A stretch of DNA of 64,000 bases from Pinus tabuliformis (GCA_031772625.1 CM062807.1:1151257007-1151321006), one strand, 5' to 3'; positions 40,785 to 51,884 are shown, counted from the first letter of the stretch. Made by a program: numbers and translations. The notes: generated by a model not told the origin, from the letters alone.

Positions 40785-43700
40785 GAAGAAGAAGGAGGTG
40801 GTAGAGGTAGAGGTAGAGGAGGAGGAGGAAATAACAATAATAATGGAGGAGGTAGAGGTCCCATTGGAGGAGGAAATAGAGATGGGGATAATTCATTTGG
40901 GTTTCCCATTGTTAATGAGGATTCCCGAGCCACTATGAAAAACATGTCACCATCCGTCCTCCCAAATTTCCATGGGTTAAGAACTGAGGACCCTGAAACA
41001 TTCTTGTTTGAATTTGAAGTTGTGTGTCGAACCTATGACTATCTGGATGATACTCAGAAACTCAAGCTGTTCCCCTCAACATTAAAAGATCAAGCTTTGA
41101 AATGGTTCATGGGGTTACTTACTCAATCCATTAGGACTTGGGATGAAATGAAACAAACCTTTTTGGATAGGTATTTGGACTATTGTATGCCTACTAATCA
41201 CAAGGACGAGGTATTTAAAATGATGCAAAAAGAAGATGAGAGCTTAGAAGATTTGCTTGAAAGGTTTCAATATAACTTAAAAAGAGCAAAGATGAGTAGC
41301 CTGGATGAAGAGACCTTAAAAGCCCTCTTATTAAAAGCCATTAGGGATGAATGGATAGTTATCTTAAACATGATGGGGAAAGGGGATATCTCTCAACTTT
41401 CTCTCAATGATATAGCAGAACTTTGTATCCATCTCTCAAGGGGCAAATCAAAAACTCAAAAAGGGCCTAGAGATCCTTCTCTCCTTAGGGCAAATAAATC
41501 TGCAACAGGATCCGTGAGTAGGGCTGAAATCGGCAGTATGCTTGATGAATTTAAAACTGACATCTTAGGGAGTCTTAGTGAACAAATTGATACCCTTAAG
41601 ATCCAAAACAAACAAAAAGCAGAAGCTGAGGCTATGACCATTTTTTGCCCGAAGTGTAGAAAGAAGCATGCTTTAAGGGAATGTCCCTTGGAAGCAAATG
41701 TTGTAGAAACATGTGTCATTTGCTCAGAAACTCATGAGACCAAGGATTGTCCTTCAATCCCTGGCCTCAAAGCAGTCTTTCAAGAGGATCCAAACACACT
41801 TGAATCTCTCTGTTTTGTTGCAAGGAGACCTTGGCAAGGACAACAGAATCAAGGGTTTAACAACTCTATGAATTCTCAATCCCAACCAAATTGGAATCCT
41901 TGGCAACAACCTTGGCCTCAACCACAAAATGCTTTTCAAGCATGGTTGCAAAGCATGCAAAATCCTTATGCGAGACTTGCTCAATTCTATCAATATCCTC
42001 CATCATTTCAGAATCAGCAAGCTCCCCAACTTCCAAATCAAGGTCAACAATTATCATTGCCATACCCTCAACAACAACAAACTCCTCCACAAAATCAAAA
42101 TTCTCAACTCACCCAGCAGAAGTCAAATCAACTTCCCTCTCAGCCATTACCAAACCCAAATAATAGGAACCCTCAAAATGCTTATGTGATGGAAGGTCAA
42201 CCATTCCCTACCTATATGGTTGTTCCTCTCAATGAAGTACAACTCAGATCAGGTAGAATCTTAGATCAACCTTCCACAAGTGTTCAAGAACCAAGCATTT
42301 CTGAGGAAGAATCTCTCAAAGTCAATAAAGGTTCTGAAGTATCACTTCAAACCCAAAAAGAAAAAGAATCAACTCCCTTAGTTGAGCAACCCACATCTTC
42401 AGCTACTCCTCCTTTTCCTGAAAGATTGCAAATTGACAAAGGAGTGGAGAAGCAGATTTGGTTGCCTGACTATAGCTTTCTAGATGAATTGAAAAATGTC
42501 TGTATCAAGATTCCCTTGTTAACAGCCATTAAGGAGATTCCCATTCTAGCAAAGACGATAAAGGAGTTGAGTTTGAAAAAAACAATAAAAAGAACCAGAG
42601 ATACCAAAAGGATACATCTAGTTGGAAAAATTGCAGACATTATGATGGGTAAGATTACCATGCAAAAGTATGTGGATCCCGGTAGTCCTATTGTCAAAAC
42701 TCATATTAATGGGGTTGAAATCCCAAATACCTTGATTGACTTAGGAGCCGCTATCAACATCATGAGTAGACAGACCATGGATCAGTTAAAGCTTCCTAAC
42801 CTTCTCTTTACACCTACTTTGCTGCAACTTGCAGATAGATCAATCATTAAACCTGATGGTGTATTAGAAGACATTCCTGTCTCTCTAGATTCTTGGGAAT
42901 ATCCAGTTGATTTTATGATTTTAACTCCCAAGAACAATCTAGGAGGACATCCTCTTATTTTAGGAAGACCTTGGCTGGCCACAGCTGATGCTTTCATAAG
43001 TTGTAGGTCTGGGGACATGTACATATCAGATGGTAATTCTACCAAGAAATTCAACTTGTATCCTTCCGCAAAGGCAATAACAGAAATAGGAGAAGATGAG
43101 TGGATTGATGATGAGGATACCCTTCAACCTGTTCTAACCATCTCTGAGATTAGTGAGGACAGTCAAATTCTAAATACATTAGAAAATTTTGAGATACCTT
43201 TAGAATATGACTCTTCACAGTTTCAGTTAGATGCAGACATTGAATATCTCTCCTCAATGGAAGAGTTTGGTAGTTCTACAGTTGAAATCTTTCCAGGAAA
43301 AACATTAAACATTAACAAGAACTTGGAAAGACTACAACAAGAAGAATTAACTAAACTGTTGCAAAAACATTCCACTGCCTTTGCATGGGAATACACTGAC
43401 ATGAAAGGAATCGACCCTAAGACTTGTATTCATCACATTTATATTGAAGAAAACAACAGACCTATTAGGCAGCCACAAAGACGGATGAATCCAAATCTTA
43501 GGGAAATTGTGAAAGAAGAACTTCAGAAATTGCTCAAGGTAAACTTCATTTACCCCATTTCAGATAGCCAATGGGTTTCTCCCTTGGTTATAGTGCCCAA
43601 AAAGAATGGTAAATGGAGAGTTTGCATTGATTATCGAGAATTGAACAAAGCAACCTTAAAGGATCATTTCCCTTTACCTTTTATTGATCAGGTACTAGAC

Positions 43701-45122
43701 ACTTTAGCAGGTAAAAAGTATTTCTCATTCTTGGATGGTTTTAGTGGTTACAATCAAATTCAGGTAGCACCTGAAGATCAAGACAAAACCACATTTACTT
43801 GTCCTTGGGGAATTTTTGCCTACCGAGTACTCCCTTTTGGATTGTGCAATGCACCCGCTACATTTCAAAGGGCTGTACTAGGAATCTTTTCAGATCTGAT
43901 TCATGATTGTGTAGAGGTATACATGGACGATTTCACAGTTTATGGTAATACATTTGAAGAAGCTTTGGCAAATTTGGAAAAAGTACTGGTAAGATGCAAG
44001 GAAACAAATCTTTCTTTAATTCATGAAAAGTGTTTTATGATGTTTACTGAAGGGATTGTTTTAGGACATCATATTTCAGGAGATGGAATCAAAGTTGATA
44101 GATCTAAAGTCGAAGTCATCTCTAAGTTACCTATTCCTAATTGCCAAAGGGATGTTAGAAGTTTTCTTGGATTTACTGGTTATTATAGAAGATTTATTGA
44201 AAACTTCACTAAGATAGCATCCCCTCTTTTCAAACTCCTTACTAAAGATTGTGAATTTAAGTGGGATCCTGAATGTCAATCTGCCTTTGAAGCCTTAAAG
44301 ACTAGAATATCTGAAGCACCCATTCTAAGGGGTCCAAATTGGAAACTCCCTTTTCACATTTCTACTGATGCTTCAGATACAGCTTTAGGAGCTGTTTTGG
44401 GACAAAAGGATTTGATCCCTTATGCCATTTATTACACAAGTAAGAATTTGACTCCCACTAAGTTAAATTACACTGTTACTGAAAAGGAATTTCTAGCCGT
44501 TGTTCATGCGATAAACAAGTTTAGACACTATATAACCGGCTATGAAACCTTTGTCCACACTGATCACTCTGCCATTAGATACCTCATGAACAAACCAGTC
44601 ACTAATGGTAGAGTTACAAGATGGCTTTTGCTTTTACAAGAATTCAACATAACTGTGTTAGATCGACCAGGTAAACAGAACACAGTAGCTGATTTCTTGT
44701 CTAGAATCCAAAACACTAATGAGGACTCTCCTGTAGAGGATAAATTTCCAGATGAGTATTTGTTTGCAGTAACTACCAAAACCCCTTGGTATGCTGATAT
44801 TGCTAATTATTTAGTTACTGGAAAGTTACCTTTACATTTATTTCCTAATGAGAAAAGGAAAATCATTCAGGATAGTTCACATTATTCTTGGATTTCTAAT
44901 GAATTGTTCAGAACAGGGCCAGATTTGATGATCAGAAGATGTGTACGGGAGGATGAAATGCCTGACATCCTTAAGGCATGTCATGACGAACCTTGTGGCG
45001 GACACTTTGCTGATAAGAGGACTGCTTATAAAATCCTTTCATTAGGATATTATTGGCCTTCTCTCTTTAAGGATGCAAAGCAATATGTTAAAAGGTGTGA
45101 CAGTTGTCAGAGAGTTGGGAGA
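40785..45122 (+). pseudogene. Truncated gypsy A gag-pol (right copy)
   Basis: This repeats gag, protease, RT, RNase H and the start of integrase of the ORF at 2628-7832 with a handful of substitutions (for example YCYEEEGGG leader, TVDAF to TADAF, RDVLGIF to RAVLGIF). The frame is open from 40776; first Met 40935. It ends abruptly after CDSCQRVGR in the integrase zinc finger and reads through into unrelated sequence to a stop at 45284. The DDE core, second ORF and LTR are absent. RT keeps YMDDFTVYG, so the enzyme domains present look undamaged, but the element cannot integrate. Confidence 0.93.
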
Positions 45123-46523
45123 GTATTGGGAGTTTTTCATTCCTCCAACTTGAATTTTAGGGGAAAAAAATTTCCTTTACAAGTTTCTAAAATCATCTCC
45201 CCTTGTTTCTTGACCAACTCTTGTTTCAAGAGTCTATTCTCATCCTCTAATTTTCCACATGTCTTTTGTGTTTCTACTAATTGAAGTGTTAGGTTGTCTT
45301 TGATTTTAATGGATTCTTCAAGTTTTTTTGTTTGATAAACTAACTCATCATTATCAAAGTTGTACATACCTTCCTCAACTCACAACAACTACTCTTTTAG
45401 TTGCTTGTTCTTCTTTCTAGCCTTCTTTAACTCATCAAGAGCATTGATGAGCTCCCCTTTAAGATCCACTACTCCTTCTTCTTCCTCAAGGTCTGAGTCA
45501 TTATTGGATTTGGAGTCAACTTCAAATGCTATAAGTAAGCACTCATTCGGTTCATCTTTAGAAGAATCCTTGTTTTTTTCTTATGATGCAAACCTTTCTT
45601 CTTTGGAGTATAGCCCTTCTTCTTGAAGGATTTCTTCTTTTCATATTTCAGAGTTTTATCTTCGAGCTTCTGAACCTTATCCTTTTCTGATTTTTCTTTG
45701 TAAGGACACTTGGAAAAAAAATTCCCAACTCTTCCACAATCAAAGCATTTGAAGGGTAGCTTGCCTTTATACTTACCTGAACCACATTTTAATTTTCTAG
45801 AAAAATGAGCTAACTCTTGATCAGATTCATAGATGGAACATTCTTGGTGATCTTTGTGCTCCTTGGTCTTCTTAGCCACTTAAAATGTTGCCTCCTTTGG
45901 TTTAGTTTTCTCTTTTCCTAATCTCATCTCATAGGTTACGAGTGTCCCATAGAGCTGGTCCATTGTGAGATTTTTTAAGTTTGTCATCTCCTCAATGGTT
46001 GGGATTTTGGCATTGAATCTCATAGGTAGAGATCTCAAAACCTTCTAAACAACTACTTCATCTTTGAGACCTTCACCAATTCCTCTAATCATGTTGGTTA
46101 CTTCATCAACTCTAAGGAGATACTATGTTATGTTTTCTTCCTCATTCATACTTAAGCTCTCGAACCTCATTATAAAGCTTTCAAACTTGGCTTTCTTAAC
46201 TTTATCATCCCCTTCATGACTCTTATTAAGTTTATTCCACACTTCTTTGGTTGACTTATAGTGCATTACCTTTACTAGTTCAAATTGACTAAGATCAAAG
46301 AGAATGGCATTCTTGGTGTTTGCATTGTTCCCATTGACCTTTTATCATTTTCATTTGCACGAGGGGTTGTTGGGACAAGATAGTCAACTAATACAAAGCT
46401 TCAAACATCTACCCCTGGGGGCATGAGATAGGCATCCAACCCAACTTTCCAAAAAACATAGTTTGTCCCATCAAAGAATGGTATATTACTTGAGTAAGAA
46501 TCATGATTCTCTTGTCTAGACAT
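45123..46523 (-). pseudogene. gag of a SIRE-like copia (probably element E)
   Basis: On the minus strand from ATG at 46523 it encodes MSRQENHDSYSSNIPFFDGT and NYVFWKVGLDAYLMPPGVDV. Further on are VWNKLNKSHEGDDKVKKAKF, FESFIMRFESLSMNEEENIT, LPMRFNAKIPTIEEM and LTMDQLYGTLVTYEMRLGKE, a UBN2-type copia gag. The knuckle reads CFDCGRVGNFFSKC, with Asn where the metal-binding His should be. A Lys-rich region follows, then the sequence ends at the junction with gypsy at 45122. Several stops interrupt it. Protease and integrase of this element are missing between here and the RT fragment at 40784. Confidence 0.88.
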
Positions 46524-46570
46524 GGTATCTTATATATCTAACTTTCAATGGTTAAATTGTTCCTTAAGGA

Positions 46571-46588
46571 ACTTGGCTTTGATACCAA
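46571..46588 (-). promoter_or_regulatory. Primer-binding site of the SIRE-like copia
   Basis: The minus strand reads TGGTATCAAAGCCAAG two bases inside the LTR end TTTCAACA. It is a one-mismatch version of the initiator-methionine tRNA complement TGGTATCAGAGC. Confidence 0.82.
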
Positions 46589-46589
46589 T

Positions 46590-47106
46590 TGTTGAAATAA
46601 TGAATTACTAAGAGATGGGGGATGAATAGGTAATTAATGCTAATTTTAACAATCAATATCAATTATTATTTTTCTCTTCACTTGGCAATCACTCATATGA
46701 ACATTCTAGCTAAATACATAAGTAGCAATGTAAACCATCCACATGAGCACACCATCAATCATGAGCAACATACACACATGGACATAGAGATTTAATGTGG
46801 AAACCCAAAAAAGGAAAAACCATCAATTTGTTGTTATTATGATGTAACCATAGCTCCTACTCAATTACATTTGTTTGATTGTGAAAACCCACTCACAGGA
46901 GGCTCTAACCCCCTTTAAATTAGAAAACCACAACTTGGTAAGAGGCTCCAACTTCTGATCAATGCAGGCCACAACTTGCTTCAACTAGCTATCCTATTTT
47001 TCATACAATTTTTAGACTAAAGACAATTGCTTACTTCAATTACAAAAAGCATAAAGAGCCTGGTTTGTTTTCTCTTACAACCCCTTCCTCTCTACTCTGC
47101 ATCCAC
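46590..47106 (-). repeat. 5' LTR of the SIRE-like copia, partial
   Basis: In plus orientation it starts TGTTGAAATAATGAATTACT, the rc of a typical LTR end. It contains GTGGAAACCC and GGAAAAACCATC, common in plant SIRE-type LTRs. It is cut on the right at about 47106, where the LTR of gypsy G begins. Confidence 0.75.
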
Positions 47107-47494
47107 TAATCCATGTGCATATTGGTGGCCACCCTCCTATTCCACTTGGACCCCCAACACTGTCTCTTTCAGTTTTTCAGTTTCCCTAATTATAGCACAA
47201 TTTACTATTTTTGGTAGTTTTTTGGGTCATGAACTTCCGAAGTCGTTTTGAGGCCCTAAACGATTCTTTTAGGAAAAACAGAGAGACCGAAAAAGCCTCA
47301 AAGAAATTGCCATATGCTTTCTTGTTTTCGACCTCTTCTTTGAGATCTTTGAAACGAGGTATTATGATAACCAAACAGAGATCGTATGCCAAAGTTACGA
47401 CCTAGGGAAATTGATGTACCAATCTACCCAAACAAGGCCCACAATTTTGGTGCTTCATCTCCTAGGGTTAGGTTTTTGGATGTTTAGGGTTTTC

Positions 47495-47936
47495 TGTTGT
47501 AGATCTAACCCGGAAATATTATAGATCTGATATCAAAACATAAGATAATGCAAATATACCCAGAAATAATATGAAATGCTTCTTTATTATCAAGACCCTT
47601 AAGGTAGGGCAACACCATACATTCACTCCTTAAGGAAGGAGAGCACTCCACAAGCCATATGCCTGTTCATGCAATAATACTTCTCTTCATATCTCTCCAT
47701 GTGGAGTCTCTAGCCTCTATATAGGCCTCATACATACAATACCATGCATCATTACCATGGTTCCCTCATACCATCAACTAATACCATGGGCCCATTACAT
47801 TATTATTAACTACTTGTGGTCCCTTACATGACATGGGTTAACCACCTTATTTATTACTATGGCCCCTCCCATTATTACATTATTACCTTCGGTATCTCCC
47901 TTGGTACCCCATATTATCCCCCCTAGGTATATAACA
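47495..47936 (-). repeat. 3' LTR of element J, 442 bp
   Basis: TGTTGTAG...TATAACA in plus orientation. The middle (47655-47897) is the normal U3, with a CTATATAGG box that is TATA-like on the minus strand. This middle is absent from the other LTR. Confidence 0.92.
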
Positions 47937-47946
47937 TTCCACCCCC

Positions 47947-49104
47947 CTAAGCATGTTTCGTCCCCGAAACATGGGAAGAACACAAATAATAAGATCTACT
48001 CAAAAGAGTAGTCCACTGATACCATGCACGTGCATCTAGCCATCCAAGAGAAAGGTGAACCCTCGATCTCGCTGGTGCCTCGCTCGCTTGAGATGGAAGT
48101 TGACCATGGCAGCTCTTCTGTGTTGATGTGCAGTGGGTGGATCTTCTCTCCTCGCGATCCGTCATGTGACGACTTGGTGTCCATCTTGATGGTTGTCTCG
48201 CTGGGTGATGTGGGTGATGATATGTTGAAGTTTTAACCCACGATGGTTGTTTCTTTACTTCACCCTGCTGTGGTGCCTGTTGTGGTGTCTTCTTTTTCAA
48301 TATGACTTCAACCACTGATCCCTCCTCTGATGTATCATCACCTGTAACCTTTTCTTCTTCAGCCTCTGTTTGTGTTTGATTGTCGACCATCAACTGCTCA
48401 TCATCTGATATGTCAGTCCCTGTAACATCTTCTGCGTCGACTTCCGTGGACTCTACCTATTTATTGATGGAAATATCCTGTAATGTAATTTTCTTCTTTT
48501 TATACCATAGCTTTAGGAATTTCTTCTGCACATTAATATTGATAGTACCCACGGATTCCATCCAAGGATATCCCAAAACAACATCCATATTATCCATCTC
48601 TGAAGCATAAAAATCACCATGCAACACATATTTATCCATAGAAATCTTCAAATCCTTGTACACTTGAACATCCTCATTATCAACCTGTGTATGTTCAATT
48701 TGTTTTGCTGGGACTTGCAATTTTTTTGCCAAATTAACACTGATAAAATTATGTTTACAACTAAGATTGATAGAAACAATGATTTTCTCTTTCCGAATCA
48801 ATCCATGAACCTGCAATAAAGATATACCAGTAGGAAATAACCCTTTACATGGCTCATTCTCCTTTTTTCTAGCACAAGACCATTTGTCTAAAAGGACTTT
48901 TTCAAATTCTGCATCGGAGAGTTTGGTCAACTGGTTGTTATCAAGTGAGAAATTCCATTTTTGAGCCTCGCCTCTCATATTAGACAGCATTCGAAACTTC
49001 CAAAATATCCCATATGTGGACTTGTATCTTTGTATGCATTCTTCAATAGTAGGACCATCATCTTTTCCTGTAAAATGTAGAGTCGCCATGAAGAAAAAAT
49101 TCAC
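47947..49104 (-). pseudogene. gag/protease-like ORF of element J
   Basis: One minus-strand frame of about 386 codons with a single TAG at 48457-48459. The likely start is MATLHFTGKDDGPTIEECIQ at 49089. The N-terminal part (IFWKFRMLSNMRGEAQKWNF and LDKWSCARKKENEPCKGLF) resembles a gypsy gag/linker. The next part, NLSCKHNFISVNLAKKLQVP to MDNMDVVLGYPWMESVGTIN, has the layout of a retroviral-type protease, but the catalytic Asp-Ser/Thr-Gly is replaced by Asn-Leu-Ser. The C-terminus is acidic, then Arg/Ser-rich. No polymerase follows. Whether the protein acts in packaging is unknown. Confidence 0.72.
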
Positions 49105-49227
49105 TTACTTGGAGAAAATTTGTAATTGTCACAGTTTCGTCAATATTGCTCAGAATCTCTATTATAACCTATTTTTGGAAATGGAGCAACCATTCTGCAT
49201 TTGCCCATGTGATAGAAATCCTGATTT

Positions 49228-50445
49228 CAGGGAAAATTTTAAGAACCCCCCCTAAATTTATAAATATAATAAATGGGCGAATCTCCATGGTATATAGGAA
49301 AAATGGAAGGCGATTTTATCAATAATATAATATGTATATATAATTTTTTGGCGAATCTCTCACCAGGCATGGCGAATATTTTACTCAATTATAAAATCTT
49401 GTAAGATCTTGGCGAGTCTTTCACTAAATAATAAAACTTTGTAAAGTCCTAGTGAATCTTAGCATAGGCTACATGCTGGTTTAATTCCCCCATTTAAATA
49501 GGCTACATTCCAGGTGAATACCATGGGTCAATACCATGTGCCATTTTGGTGAATACCATGGGTCAATACCATGTGCCATTTTTATTTTTATTAATTCTAA
49601 TATTAGGGTTAATAATGGTTTTTTGCACGGTATTAATAGCAATCTAGTCCATGGTATTTGTCCCATAGTATTTTGGCCATAGGTTTCACCTAAATATAAC
49701 CCATTTTTTGAGTGTTCGTAAATATAAGGTGACTTATGGACTAAATATAAAAAAAATGTTTTATTTGTTTACCATACCTCTCATTTATTTATATTTTTAT
49801 TAATTTACCATACCTCTTTTACAAATATGGTATTTGGCCCATAGGATTCACTTAAATAAAACCTCTTTCTTGAGCCTTCATTAATAGAACGAGGGTTATG
49901 GACTAAATATAAAAAGAGGTTTTATTTATTTACGATACGTCTAGTTTATTTATATTTTTATTTATTTACCATACCGTTTGAGTAAGTATAAAAAGACGTT
50001 TTATTTATTTACCATACCTCCACTTTACTTATATTTTTATTTGTTTACACCGTTACATGTATATAATGTGACTTATGGAGTAAATATAAAAAATGTTTTA
50101 TTTCTTTACCATACCTCTCATTTATTTATATTTTTATTAATTTACCATACCTCTTTTATAAATATGGTATTTAGCCCATAGGATTCACTTAAATAAAACC
50201 TATTCTTGAAAATGGGCGAATGGATTCACTTAAATAAAACCTATTCTTGAAAATGGGCGAATGGGAGGTTGTAAGTCCTAATTTCAAGGGCTAAATTTAC
50301 CTTTTTTACCCTCTCCCTTAAAATAAGGTGGGCTATTTGAGGTGATTTGTAAAAATGTACTATGATACAAAATATTCGCCCACTAAAAATTTAAAACCCC
50401 TTAATTTCGCCAAAGGGCGAACATTCGCCCCTAAAATTATCCTTG
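49228..50445. mobile_element. Non-autonomous hAT-like DNA transposon K (1218 bp)
   Basis: Terminal inverted repeats CAGGGAAAATTTTAAG (left) and CAAGGATAATTTTAGG (right, reverse complement) match at 13 of 16 bases. They are flanked by the perfect 8-bp direct repeat CCTGATTT (49220-49227, 50446-50453). CA(G/A)GG termini with an 8-bp duplication are the signature of hAT elements. Subterminal regions are rich in GGCGAA(T) and its complement, as expected for hAT transposase sites. The interior is AT-rich with repeated ACCATACCTC(T/A) and AAATATAAAAA blocks, and codes for nothing. Confidence 0.88.
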
Positions 50446-50470
50446 CCTGATTTAGACACTAGAATTACAG

Positions 50471-50880
50471 ATCTGCGCTGCTACTTTCTCGCCGTCACCC
50501 AAAATTTCTGCAAAAAGAGCTGATTTTAAATCAGCGATATCTCCCTCATCCGGACTCCGATTCAACTGATTTTTTTTTTTGAAATTATGTGTTTTTTCAC
50601 AAAGATTCCATATCTGCAATTAGATCTTGCAGATCTTGTACCAGGACGTCTAGATCTGCGCCGCAAACTCACTGCCCTAAAAAATTGTCTGCAACCCCAC
50701 TGATTTTTAGATCAGCGATATCTCCTTCATCCGGACTCCGAATCAACTGATTTTTTTTTTTGAATTTGGGTATTTTTTCACAAGGAATACAGATCTGCAA
50801 TTAGATTCTACAGACCTGGCACCAAAACGTACAGATCTGATCTGCAAATTCGCCGCCCAAAAATCCCTGCAAAAAATTAA
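50471..50880 (-). repeat. Tandem ~182-bp repeat in leader of element J
   Basis: Units start at 50471 and 50653 with ATCTGCGC(T/C)GC and a partial third at 50840. They share TCAGCGATATCTCC(C/T)TCATCC and GGACTCCGA(T/A)TCAACTGATT. In the element's own direction this lies between the primer site and the ORF. Confidence 0.85.
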
Positions 50881-50911
50881 AAAAATAAAAATTCTCCACT
50901 TTGGTGCCCAA

Positions 50912-50929
50912 GAAAGTGCTCTGATACCA
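50912..50929 (-). promoter_or_regulatory. Primer-binding site of element J
   Basis: TGGTATCAGAGCACTTTC on the minus strand, two bases from the LTR. The first 12 bases are the exact initiator-methionine tRNA complement. Confidence 0.92.
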
Positions 50930-50931
50930 AT

Positions 50932-51427
50932 TGTTGTAGATCTAACCCGGAAATATTATAGATCTGATATCAAAACATAAGATAATGCAAATATACCCAG
51001 AAATAATATGAAATGTTTCTTTATTATCAAGACCCTTAAGGTAGGGCAACACCATACATTCACTCCTTAAGGAAGGAGAGCACTCCACAAGATTAGTTTT
51101 TCGGTCAAAGTGGTCCATAAGAGCTTTAGTGAATTTGTCCCAAGTCAAGGGCCAACGATAGCGACGTTGATGCCCTTGCCACCATTGCAATCTTTCATTG
51201 TCCAAGTACATTGTTCCCAAATTCAGCTGAGTCTCATCATCCATGATGTAATTCAATCTAAAACATTTCTCCATTTGTGCTAGCCATTTGGCTGGATGAG
51301 AGCCATCAAATGGATATAAGTCATTCAAATTCAGATCTCGGCCCGCCATCACAAAAATTGGCGAAAATTTGAAATGGTCACTTTCGTACCCTTGGTACCC
51401 CATATTATCCCCCCTAGGTATATAACA
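50932..51427 (-). repeat. Chimeric 5' LTR of element J
   Basis: 50932-51091 and 51389-51427 match the left LTR. Between them 297 bp of gag-coding sequence (51092-51388) replaces the 243 bp of U3 seen at 47655-47897. The switch points are sharp. Confidence 0.9.
51092..51388 (-). pseudogene. gag fragment embedded in the J LTR
   Basis: On the minus strand it encodes MAGRDLNLNDLYPFDGSHPA, KWLAQMEKCFRLNYIMDDET, NLGTMYLDNERLQWWQGHQR and WPLTWDKFTKALMDHFDR, a gypsy gag capsid core like those of I and C. It is uninterrupted through the block, in the same orientation as J, and the frame runs on into LTR sequence (51445-50942). It is not the gag found inside J and its source element is not in this window. 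Confidence 0.85.
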
Positions 51428-51673
51428 TTTTCCATTATTTGTCAATAATAAATATGCCTTGGTGCCTCATTGTAACACAGTTTCGAGGCATGTAGCCGCC
51501 ACATCTCTTCTTACAGATAAGCCACCATCGCCCGAGCTAGTTTATTTCGATTCTGTTTGTAAGCATATTTCAGTATTCTGATATTAATCAAATGAAGTGT
51601 TATTTCTACTGCATCTCTGTATTTATGGTTATATATGTAATTTTTTGCATTCATGTTTTTAAGTTCAGATCAG

Positions 51674-51684
51674 TGGTATCAGAG
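51674..51684 (+). promoter_or_regulatory. Primer-binding site of gypsy G
   Basis: TGGTATCAGAG follows the LTR end AGATCA after one base. Initiator-methionine tRNA type. Confidence 0.88.
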
Positions 51685-51884
51685 GGGTCTACTCTTTCTC
51701 TGTTTTTCTTTACATGTCCCCAACGAGGTTAGGGTATAAGGATTTATGGTTCGATCTGGTTGAACCTTTGCAAAACTAGCCTTGCAAACCTCGACGGCCT
51801 CATATAGCAGAAGAAAATAAAGACGAGGGGCCGGGAGATCCTATCAAAATATTTCTCCAGGAATCCCTCGAGCGACAAAGGAAT

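Larger units (their letters stand above)
38308..45122. repeat. Right copy of the 6.8-kb segmental duplication
   Basis: It matches 1-6836. A 21-bp in-frame deletion (seven codons of gypsy pol, copy-A positions about 4949-4969) lies between short TCTCCTC/TCTTCTC repeats. The right edge falls inside the integrase zinc-finger coding sequence, after CDSCQRVGR, where sequence changes to minus-strand SIRE-like gag. Confidence 0.95.
47495..51427 (-). mobile_element. Nested non-autonomous LTR retrotransposon J (3933 bp)
   Basis: TGTTGTAGATC...GGTATATAACA termini, flanked by the perfect duplication TTTTC (47490-47494 and 51428-51432). Minus orientation is set by the primer site at 50912-50929 and the polypurine tract at 47937-47953. 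Only a gag/protease-like ORF is found inside; no RT, RNase H or integrase. It also carries DNA transposon K. Confidence 0.93.
47107..51672 (+). repeat. 5' LTR of gypsy G, split by element J
   Basis: The outer parts total about 628 bp: 47107-47494 and 51433-51672. The left part contains GGTGGCCACCCTCCTATTCC and GGAGATCGTATGCCAAAGTT-like blocks. The right part contains CTCATTGTAACACAGTTT and ends TTCAGATCA. Joined, they are collinear with the reverse LTR at 63330-63928. The start (TAATCC) is a mutated form of TGATCT seen in the other two copies. Confidence 0.9.

Noticed and set aside
45123-45284. Gypsy polyprotein extension past CDSCQRVGR as a novel C-terminus
   Set aside because: It is antisense copia gag DNA read by chance after a truncation junction.
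47107-47494. Small ORFs at 47027-47405 as genes
   Set aside because: They lie in LTR sequence shared with 63330-63928, where the frames are not preserved.
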